In this document: piece after piece, positions 1 to 6,560 of the stretch
How the letters are laid out: every line of letters starts with the position of its first letter
Position numbering within the stretch: the stretch's first letter is position 1
Assembly: GCF_002086275.1 (NCBI RefSeq)
Contig: NZ_MVHT01000075.1
Location: 1 to 34,529 of the forward strand
Direction: 5' to 3'
DNA: 34,529 nt
Origin: Mycobacterium intermedium
Lineage (GTDB): Bacteria; Actinomycetota; Actinomycetes; Mycobacteriales; Mycobacteriaceae
The notes under the pieces: model-generated
Told to the model about the DNA's origin: nothing
What the model saw: the letters and a program-made list of their open reading frames with translations, nothing else
Database searches by the model: none
Program-made: the position numbers and the translations under genes

Positions 1-2
1 CC

Positions 3-1856
3 GGCGGACTCGGCGGCGCCGGCGGGACCGGCGGGTTGTTCGGTGCCGGCGGAACCGGGGGCAGCGGCGGGCACGGCGCGGCGAGCGGGGGAGCCGGCGG
101 GAGCGGCGGCGACGCAGGAATGCTCAGTCTCGGAGCGGGCGGCGCTGGCGGCGTTGGTGGCGACAGCATCACCGCCGGGACCGGCAACGGCGGCGCAGGC
201 GGGGCGGGCGGGAACGCCGGCCTACTCTTCGGCGAGGGCGGCACGGGCGGCAACGGCGGGTTCGGCCCGACCAACGGCGGCAAGGGTGGCGCCGGGGGCA
301 ACGCCGGGCTGCTCACCGGCTCTGGCGGTGCGGGTGGCGCGGGCGGTAACGCCGGAACGGCGCTCGCCGGTGCAGGTGGCGCCGGCGGCAACTCCGGCCT
401 ATTTGGCAACGGCGGCAACGGCGGTAGCGGCGGCACCGGAGAGGCGGCCGCCGGCAGCACCGGCGGTGCGGGCGGGGCCGGCGGCAACGGCATGCTGATC
501 GGCGACGGCGGTAACGGCGGCACCGGCGGCCTCGGCGCGACCAAGGGCACGATGGGCGCTGGCGGCATCGGCGGCCAATTGCTGGGCCTGGACGGCTTCA
601 ACGCGCCCGCCAGCGCCAACCCGTTACACGTTGCGCAGCAACAGGCGATCAACGCGATCAACACGCCCATCCAGGCGATGACCGGACGGCCGCTGATCGG
701 CAACGGCGCCAACGGCGCAGCGGGGACCGGTACGGCCGGCGGGGACGGTGGGTTGTTGTTCGGCAACGGCGGGATCGGTGGTTCCGGCGCGGCCGGCGGC
801 ACGGGCGGGCACGGCGGCACGGGCGGCGGCCTGTTCGGCACGGGAGGTGCCGGCGGCGCTGGCGGCGCGTCGCCGAACGGCAACGGCGGTACGGGCGGCG
901 CCGGTGGCGATGGCGGCCTGTTCGGCTCGGGCGGCACCGGCGGAGCCGGCGGCAGGGCGCCGAGCGCCAATATCGGTGGCACAGGCGGGGCCGGAGGCAA
1001 CGCCGGCATGCTGGCGGGCGCCGCCGGAAGCGGCGGCCAGGGCGCTGCTTCCTTCACCGCCGGCGTGGGCGGCGCCGGCAAGGGCGGCGCCGGGGGCGCG
1101 GCCGGTAACGGCGGGCTGTTCGCCAGTGGCGGCGTCGGCGGCGACGGTGGCTTCGGCCAAACCAGCGGGGCCGGCGGGGTCGGCGGTAACGGCGGGCTGT
1201 TCTCCAGCGGCGGTGACGGCGGTGCCGGCGGCGCCAGCAACCTGAACGGCAGCAGTGGGGCGGGCGGCACGGGCGGCAACGGCGGGTTGTTTGGCGGCGG
1301 CGGTAGCGGCGGCGCTGGGGGATTCGGCCAGACCACTGCCGGTGCCGGCGGGCACGGCGGCAACGCCGGCATGCTGAGCCTCGGCGCCGCGGGCGGGACC
1401 GGCGGCGCCGGCGGGAACAACAACGGCGGCGGCACCGGCGGAGCGGGCGGCACCGGTGGCAGCGGCGGCATGTTCTTTGGCGACGGCGGGGCGGGCGGTG
1501 TCGGTGGCGGCGGCGGGTTCGTCGGCGCGGCCGGCGGCAACGGCGGCAACGGCGGGATGCTCATCGGTTCGGGCGGTGCCGGCGGGGCCGGGGGCGCAGG
1601 CGAGCTCGGTGACCCCGGCGGCGCCGGGGGCAATGGCGGCACGGCCGGGGTGATCGGCAGCGGTGGTGCCGGTGGCTCCGGCGCTGCCAGTACCGGCAGC
1701 AAGGGCGGCAACGGCGGCAACGGCGGCAACGCGGTACTGGTCGGCGATGGTGGCAACGGGGGCAACGGAGGACCGGGTACGCCGCCCGGCACGTCCGGCA
1801 CCGGCGGTACCGGCGGGCAACTGCTCGGTGCGGACGGGCTGAACGGGCGGTTGTAA
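3..1856 (+). CDS. PE_PGRS family protein, 3' part (5' end outside window)
   Basis: The frame is open from the first base of the window, so this is the C-terminal part (about 617 residues) of a longer gene. Nearly all of it is Gly-Gly-Ala/Asn/Thr-Gly-Gly repeat typical of the PGRS region of mycobacterial PE_PGRS surface proteins. No PE domain lies in the window. The C-terminus (GGQLLGADGLNGRL) is a common PGRS ending. In the middle, around nt 579-720, the repeat is broken by a non-glycine linker (NAPASANPLHVAQQQAINAI, then GRPLIGNGANG). That resembles the linker which usually joins a PE domain to PGRS. Function is unknown; family members are cell-wall or surface-exposed and often exported by ESX-5. 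The gene converges on the permease with only 4 bp between stop codons. M. tuberculosis has no PE_PGRS gene at this place next to Rv2963, as far as I recall, so it is probably a lineage-specific insertion or rearrangement. Confidence 0.93.
   Translation, partial: GGLGGAGGTGGLFGAGGTGGSGGHGAASGGAGGSGGDAGMLSLGAGGAGGVGGDSITAGTGNGGAGGAGGNAGLLFGEGGTGGNGGFGPTNGGKGGAGGNAGLLTGSGGAGGAGGNAGTALAGAGGAGGNSGLFGNGGNGGSGGTGEAAAGSTGGAGGAGGNGMLIGDGGNGGTGGLGATKGTMGAGGIGGQLLGLDGFNAPASANPLHVAQQQAINAINTPIQAMTGRPLIGNGANGAAGTGTAGGDGGLLFGNGGIGGSGAAGGTGGHGGTGGGLFGTGGAGGAGGASPNGNGGTGGAGGDGGLFGSGGTGGAGGRAPSANIGGTGGAGGNAGMLAGAAGSGGQGAASFTAGVGGAGKGGAGGAAGNGGLFASGGVGGDGGFGQTSGAGGVGGNGGLFSSGGDGGAGGASNLNGSSGAGGTGGNGGLFGGGGSGGAGGFGQTTAGAGGHGGNAGMLSLGAAGGTGGAGGNNNGGGTGGAGGTGGSGGMFFGDGGAGGVGGGGGFVGAAGGNGGNGGMLIGSGGAGGAGGAGELGDPGGAGGNGGTAGVIGSGGAGGSGAASTGSKGGNGGNGGNAVLVGDGGNGGNGGPGTPPGTSGTGGTGGQLLGADGLNGRL
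579..720 (+). other. internal PE_PGRS linker between two PGRS blocks
   Basis: This stretch interrupts the glycine repeat. It reads as a PGRS-terminus-like motif (QLLGLDGFN), a proline/glutamine-containing helical segment (QQQAINAINTPIQAM) and then the GRPLIGNGANG motif. The last of these normally marks the start of PGRS just after the PE domain. About 190 residues of PGRS lie before it within the window and about 380 after it. It may be a fusion scar or a recurrent internal module of this subfamily. Confidence 0.6.
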
Positions 1857-1860
1857 AGCG

Positions 1861-3066
1861 CTAGTGCTCGTGGTGGCCCTGGTGCCCGTGGTCCTGCGCG
1901 TGGCAGCCGTGGTCATGCTCGGCTTGCGGCGAGCCGCCCATCATGCGCAGCATCGGCATGCCGCCGGAAGTGAAGAACCGGGCCACCAGTAACGCGGCGA
2001 TCAGCAGGAAGGCGATGTTGAGCCAGGTGGTGTAGTTCCACGAGATGCCGGCACTCATGACGATGGCATTGCGCTGGCTGGGGATGAGACTTACCGCGCC
2101 GAAGACCAATTCGATGAGGTAGCCCGCCGCCACCATCGCGACACAGAAGGTGCCCAGCAGCGTCAGCATCATCTTGGTGCCGTAGTACTTCCGGTAGATG
2201 TTCAGGATCGGCAGGATCAGCAAGTCGGCGAAGATGAACGCGATGACGCCGCCAAAGCTGATGCCGCCGTTCCACAACACCGCGGCCAGCGGCACATTGC
2301 CGATCGAGCAGACGAAGGACACGATGGCCACGAACGGCCCGACGATCGGTCCCCACACCGCCGACCAGGACGGGTGATTGGCCAAAAAGAAGTCCTGCCA
2401 GAAGCTTTCGGGCACCCAAGCCGCGATGGCGCCGGCGATGAACAAGCCGATGACGAGGTCGCGCAGGATCGCCAGCCACTCCATGACGAAGACATGTGAG
2501 ACCGAGGTGAAGCCCGCCGGGGAGAACAGCCGTCGCCAGAACGACCCGTCACCCTTGATCGACATGTCCATGGCGGCGTGGCCCTCCATCGAACCGGCGA
2601 TGCCGCGTTCGGCCTGTTGGCGAGCCTCGTCGATGAGCCGGGTGCGTACGAACAGCCGGAACAAGACGGCCAGCACGATGATCATGATCGGCCCAGCGAC
2701 GAACTCCGCGGCGGTGAACTGCCAGCCCATCAGCAGAGCCAGGATGATGCCCAATTCCACCACCAGATTGGTGGAACCGATCTCGAACGCCATCGCGGCG
2801 GTGAAGTTCGCGCCCTTGCGGAACAGTGAACGCGCCAAGGCCACCGCAGCGTAGGAGCACGACGACGACGCCGCGCCCAGTCCGGCCGCCACTGCCAGAG
2901 TGCGTGGCCTGTCGTCGCCCATCAGGCTCACGATCGTCGACCGGCGCACCACCGCTTGGACCACGGCCGACAGCGCGAAACCGAGAATCAACGCCCACAG
3001 AATCTCCCACGTCATCGAGCCCGTGAGCGCCAAAGCGTGCCCGAGGCCCCCCAACACCTTGTCCAT
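1861..3066 (-). CDS. Predicted copper-responsive permease, Rv2963-like (ArsP/DUF318 family)
   Basis: A 401-residue integral membrane protein with about eight to ten hydrophobic helices, matching the permease family PF03773 (ArsP_1/DUF318). Conserved family features are visible: SSSCSYAA near residue 69, the EIGSTNLVVELG stretch near 95, and CSIGNVPLAAVLW near 260. The C-terminus is a histidine tail (HDHGCHAQDHGHQGHHEH) that should bind a transition metal. Length and order match M. tuberculosis Rv2963, a member of the RicR copper regulon. The transported substrate is not established. The ATG start has a Shine-Dalgarno GGAGGT at 3071-3076, and the promoter carries a RicR-type palindrome. In M. 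tuberculosis this gene lies beyond the phenolic glycolipid block; here it is next to lppX. Copper export or handling is inference from regulation and the His tail; the family also contains arsenical permeases. Confidence 0.88.
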   Translation of the reverse strand: MDKVLGGLGHALALTGSMTWEILWALILGFALSAVVQAVVRRSTIVSLMGDDRPRTLAVAAGLGAASSSCSYAAVALARSLFRKGANFTAAMAFEIGSTNLVVELGIILALLMGWQFTAAEFVAGPIMIIVLAVLFRLFVRTRLIDEARQQAERGIAGSMEGHAAMDMSIKGDGSFWRRLFSPAGFTSVSHVFVMEWLAILRDLVIGLFIAGAIAAWVPESFWQDFFLANHPSWSAVWGPIVGPFVAIVSFVCSIGNVPLAAVLWNGGISFGGVIAFIFADLLILPILNIYRKYYGTKMMLTLLGTFCVAMVAAGYLIELVFGAVSLIPSQRNAIVMSAGISWNYTTWLNIAFLLIAALLVARFFTSGGMPMLRMMGGSPQAEHDHGCHAQDHGHQGHHEH

Positions 3067-3070
3067 CAGG

Positions 3071-3076
3071 ACCTCC
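3071..3076 (-). promoter_or_regulatory. Shine-Dalgarno of the permease
   Basis: GGAGGT on the minus strand, 4 nt before the ATG at 3066. It supports the chosen start. Confidence 0.75.
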
Positions 3077-3138
3077 GTTGTCGCGTCGTTTCCGCCGGAT
3101 GATCACCCACAGCGCAGCGGGGGCGTCTGGGTCAGGAA

Positions 3139-3166
3139 GATATACCCCCTAGGGGTATCTGGTCAA
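3139..3166 (-). promoter_or_regulatory. RicR-type copper operator inside the permease promoter
   Basis: On the minus strand there is a -35 like TTGACC (3161-3166), a 16-nt spacer and a -10 like TATATC (3139-3144). The spacer holds the palindrome TACCC-N5-GGGTA (3143-3157), which is the published consensus for RicR/CsoR-family copper sensors in M. tuberculosis. A repressor there would block RNA polymerase until Cu(I) releases it. The operator lies 77 bp before the permease start and about 70 bp before the lppX start, so it sits in a shared divergent region. The motif match is exact; copper control in this organism is inferred. Confidence 0.85.
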
Positions 3167-3181
3167 GCCGCTCTTAGGCGC

Positions 3182-3195
3182 GGCGTCTAAGCTTG
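3182..3195 (+). promoter_or_regulatory. Putative lppX promoter element, identical to one upstream of mas
   Basis: The 14-mer GGCGTCTAAGCTTG lies 33-46 bp before the lppX start and recurs exactly at 8583-8596 upstream of mas. It contains TAAGCT (3188-3193), which fits the mycobacterial SigA -10 form TANNNT. No convincing -35 is seen. Promoter function is a guess from position and repetition. Confidence 0.4.
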
Positions 3196-3227
3196 GCCCG
3201 CCCGGAGATGAGACGAGGTTTGCAACG

Positions 3228-3920
3228 GTGATGGAAAGACGAGCGACGCCCTTGGCGGTCCTAGCGGCACTTGGTGTGTTCCTGGCGCTTTGGCTATCCG
3301 GCTGCTCGTCGGAAAATCCGGAGTCCGAGGCGCCGCCTGCCACGGGTACCACGGCCGACTCCCCGCTGATGGCCGATGTCCGCCAGTCCGTGGAGTCGAC
3401 CAAGGCGCTGAGCAGCGCGCATCTGGCGGTCCGCTCATCGGGTCAGGTGGACAGCATGCTCGGCATTACCAGCGCCGACGTCGATGTTCGGTCCAAGCCG
3501 CTCGCAGCGAAGGGTTCGTGCACCTACAACGGGCAGTCCGACGTTCCCTTCCGGATCAAGGACGACACCATCTCGGTGAAACTCTTCGACGACTGGACCA
3601 ATCTCGGCAACGTCTCCGACCTGTCGGCCTCGCACATGCTCGACCCCACCAATGGTGTGGCGAAACTGCTCTCCGGCGTGACCAACGTGCAGTCACAAGG
3701 TCCAGAGGTGATCGACGGGATTCCCACCACCAAGATCAACGGGACCCTGCCTACCGACACCGTCAAGATCCTGGATCCCGGGGCCAGGCAGTCCAGGCCG
3801 GCGACCGTGTGGATCGCCTCGGATGGTTCGCATCGCCTTGTCCGGGCCTCGGTGGACCTCGGGTCTGGGTCCGTGGAGGTCACGCTGTCCAAGTGGAACG
3901 AGCCGGTCAACACCGACTAG
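3228..3920 (+). CDS. lppX: LppX, PDIM-transport lipoprotein
   Basis: A 230-residue LppX/LprAFG-family lipoprotein. It starts with a charged MMERR segment, then a hydrophobic signal core and the lipobox LSGC with the lipidated Cys at residue 26. The mature part begins SSENPESE and carries the ITSADVDVR, CTYN, VKLFDDW, VIDGIPTTKI and TVWIASDGSHRLVRA stretches, which match M. tuberculosis LppX (233 residues) closely along the whole length. LppX has a large hydrophobic pocket and is needed for PDIM to reach the outer membrane. Start: GTG at 3228 is followed at once by ATG at 3231. With only a weak GAGG (3215-3218) upstream, either could be used; the lipobox is unaffected. It converges on mmpL7, its presumed partner in lipid export, and the two stop codons overlap. 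Confidence 0.96.
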   Translation: MMERRATPLAVLAALGVFLALWLSGCSSENPESEAPPATGTTADSPLMADVRQSVESTKALSSAHLAVRSSGQVDSMLGITSADVDVRSKPLAAKGSCTYNGQSDVPFRIKDDTISVKLFDDWTNLGNVSDLSASHMLDPTNGVAKLLSGVTNVQSQGPEVIDGIPTTKINGTLPTDTVKILDPGARQSRPATVWIASDGSHRLVRASVDLGSGSVEVTLSKWNEPVNTD

Positions 3921-6496
3921 TCGGTAGTCGGTTCCGCTGGCGACGCCGGGGCCGGGTGCCAGGCCGCTGGGCAGACGTGTGCCACCGCCGCGAGTGCCCC
4001 GAGCCCGATCAGCAGGACAACTCCCAGTTGACCTAGGGCACTGGACACACCGCCCGACACCAGCACCAAGCCGACGCCGAAAATCACCCCAAGCCCGGCC
4101 AGCGGCGCGACGGCCCGCCGGGCCGACGCGGCAACGAGGTAGGGGATACCGCAGGCCGCGAGGACGGCGAAGGACACCAGTGCCACCGAGACGTGCAGGT
4201 CCCGATGCAGCATGTTTTGCAGCACGAACGCCGAAATGCCCAGCGCGGCCAGGCCGGCGGCCAACACCCCGAGGCCCACCCCGACGCCGGTGACGGCGCC
4301 TCGCCATACGCCGATCACCGCTGCCACGGCGAGCAGCGTCGCGCCGAGCAGCACGCCGTCGTGGATGAGCGCGCTGCGGATGCTCGCGGCCATTGCGGCG
4401 CCGCCGCCCAGTGCCACCTGACTGTCCAGCAGGCTCCCGTACTTGGTCGTGCTGTCGATCGCTGCTTCGAGTTGCTGACCGCGGGTTGCCGCACTCAGGT
4501 CGAGTCCTGTGCCGTCGGAGTAGACGAACAGGCGGGTTGCTGTGCCGTCGGCGGAGAACATCCACTTGCGCACGTTTTGGTAAGACGGGTCGGCCAACGC
4601 TTTGCGGGAGAGGTAGAAACCGCCCTCACCGGTGTCGGCGAAGTCGACGCTGAGGTTCTTCAGGAACGCCGACAGTTGGACGACCTGGGGGATGGTCTCT
4701 TCGACGGTCCGCTCCAGCGTGGGCACGAAGGATCGCAGCTGATCCAACGCGGAGCGCATTTGCGCGACGGCCTGGGGCGTGGTGGCGAAGACGTTGACCG
4801 TGCGGGCGGATACCCCGGCTATGCGGTCCGCTCCGTCGGACAGCACTCGCACGTCGTTGACCACGCGGTCCAGGGGATCCATGACCTTGCGTGCGGCCGA
4901 GCACAACGCGTCGGCGGGGCAGTTCTGGACGCCGCCGGTCCAGTCGCGGATCGGATCCAGATAGCCCGACACCTCCACGGTGGTGTCCTTGATGTCACGG
5001 GTGCCGGAGAGCACCACGTTGATGGCTCGCTGCAGCTCGGAGAGCCCGCCGAGACCGGCATTCAGGGTGGTTTCCACCTGGTCGACGGCGCCGCTCACCT
5101 GATCGACGACGGAAGCCAGCGTTTTGATCGCGTTCACCTGCGGTACGAACGTCACGGCCTGGCGATCCAACTGCTCGCCCAGCTTGCCCGCGGCCGACGC
5201 CAGCGAGGCATCCGTCCATGGGACACCGCCCGGCCAGGCCGCCGACTGCACCCTGCGGACGCCGGGGATCTCCATCAGCCGATGGCTCACCTTGTCGATG
5301 GCGACAAGTCCCGCCGGGTCCCGCAGGTCATGGTCGGCTTTGAACACGATGACGTCGGGGAGCGACGTCCCGGGGACGAACTGAGCGCGATTCGACAGGG
5401 GTGGGTTGTCAGCGACCCCCCAACGCAGCCCCAACAGGGGTAGGGCGCAGATCGCGAGCACCAGGGCGGTGGCCACGGCCGTCCGTGGAGCCGACAGCCG
5501 GGATACGAGGCCGCCGGCCGGCGCCGCAGCCGGCTCCGGCGGGTCTTGCACCTCCGCAAGCCCGCGCAGGCTGGGCAACAGTGTCAATGAAGCCGCAAGT
5601 GCCACAACGACACTCACTGAAGAGATGCCGACGCTGTGCAACGCCGGCGTCCGGGCGAGCAGCATCGGCGCGGTCAACACCGCGACGCCGACTCCAGGAA
5701 GGGCCATCGCGCGCCGGCCGACCAGCAGGGCGGATGCGGTGATCGTGCCCATCGCCAGCACGGCGGCCAGGGTCACCGCGAACGGTGACAGCCCCGCAAA
5801 CCTCGTCGCCACGACCAGCGGCCACGCCACCGCGAGTGACACCCCGATGGTGAGCAACAAGCTGCCCGCCCCGACCAGCGACCGTCGTGCCAGCAGAAAC
5901 AGCAGCACGGCGGCTACCGCTGCCGCGGCCGCGATCGCCGCGCCCTGCCAGGCGTTCATCCGCAGCGGCATGCTGGTCGTGGTCGCCGGGACCGTGATGC
6001 GGGCGCGCAGCCCCGAAGTCGGCGGCAGCTTGCTCACCACCGAGCGGGCGGCGGCAAGCGATTCCCGCGCCTGCGCAGTGCCGGCCTGACCCTTCAACCA
6101 CAGCATCGCGACGCCGGTCCGGCCGTCGGCACTGGTTCCGATCGGCGCGGTCAGCGGATCCGACCACCAGTCGACCACGGCGCCCACATGGGTCGTGTCG
6201 GCGCGCAAGGCGCTGACGGCCGCTTCGTAGTAACGCTGATCGGCCGGTCCCAACGTGTCACGGCCGTCCAGCACCAGGTAGGCAATGGCATCGGTGCCGG
6301 TGCCCGGGAACGCCTGGGTGATCCGAGCCGTCGTGGCGGCCGTCTGGGCGTCATGCGGCACCAGCGCCGAGCCGACGTCAGCTCTGGTCGACGTCAGCGC
6401 CGGCAGCACGTTCGCGACCACGGCCACCGCGATCCAGGCAGCCACGACAAGGAGGTTGGCGAGCCGAGGTGACCTATGGCTGTCGTCGGCTGGCAC
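3917..6496 (-). CDS. mmpL7: MmpL7, RND-family PDIM transporter
   Basis: An 859-residue MmpL protein of the RND superfamily that exports PDIM across the inner membrane. Predicted layout: TM1 at about 12-32, first periplasmic domain 35-178, TM2-6 at 184-311, a cytoplasmic segment, TM7 at 339-357, a long second periplasmic domain 360-708 with a cysteine pair (C526, C532), and TM8-12 at 711-841. The long second loop contains alternating hydrophobic/Gln-rich stretches likely to form a coiled coil. Motifs shared with M. tuberculosis MmpL7 include FPGTG, VDWWSDP, GVPWTDAS, FADTGEGGF and FAVLAACGIPYLV. M. tuberculosis MmpL7 is annotated at 920 residues. The GTG start used here is the first usable start in frame, has no clear Shine-Dalgarno, and lies 64 bp after the fadD28 stop, so translation may be coupled to fadD28. 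The two genes form an operon. Confidence 0.93.
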   Translation of the reverse strand: MPADDSHRSPRLANLLVVAAWIAVAVVANVLPALTSTRADVGSALVPHDAQTAATTARITQAFPGTGTDAIAYLVLDGRDTLGPADQRYYEAAVSALRADTTHVGAVVDWWSDPLTAPIGTSADGRTGVAMLWLKGQAGTAQARESLAAARSVVSKLPPTSGLRARITVPATTTSMPLRMNAWQGAAIAAAAAVAAVLLFLLARRSLVGAGSLLLTIGVSLAVAWPLVVATRFAGLSPFAVTLAAVLAMGTITASALLVGRRAMALPGVGVAVLTAPMLLARTPALHSVGISSVSVVVALAASLTLLPSLRGLAEVQDPPEPAAAPAGGLVSRLSAPRTAVATALVLAICALPLLGLRWGVADNPPLSNRAQFVPGTSLPDVIVFKADHDLRDPAGLVAIDKVSHRLMEIPGVRRVQSAAWPGGVPWTDASLASAAGKLGEQLDRQAVTFVPQVNAIKTLASVVDQVSGAVDQVETTLNAGLGGLSELQRAINVVLSGTRDIKDTTVEVSGYLDPIRDWTGGVQNCPADALCSAARKVMDPLDRVVNDVRVLSDGADRIAGVSARTVNVFATTPQAVAQMRSALDQLRSFVPTLERTVEETIPQVVQLSAFLKNLSVDFADTGEGGFYLSRKALADPSYQNVRKWMFSADGTATRLFVYSDGTGLDLSAATRGQQLEAAIDSTTKYGSLLDSQVALGGGAAMAASIRSALIHDGVLLGATLLAVAAVIGVWRGAVTGVGVGLGVLAAGLAALGISAFVLQNMLHRDLHVSVALVSFAVLAACGIPYLVAASARRAVAPLAGLGVIFGVGLVLVSGGVSSALGQLGVVLLIGLGALAAVAHVCPAAWHPAPASPAEPTTD

Positions 6497-6560
6497 GCTC
6501 GTGATGGTACTGACAGCAGCCCCCGTCGAGGGTGTTTTTGAACGGATGTACCAGATCAGA

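Noticed and set aside
1..1850. CRISPR-like or tandem repeat array
   Set aside because: The short GGCGGC-type periodicity is codon-level glycine repeat of PGRS; there are no regular repeats with unique spacers.
624..1916. 430-codon frame antisense to the PE_PGRS gene
   Set aside because: Ala/Thr/Arg repeat that is the complement of the PGRS glycine repeat; no independent support.
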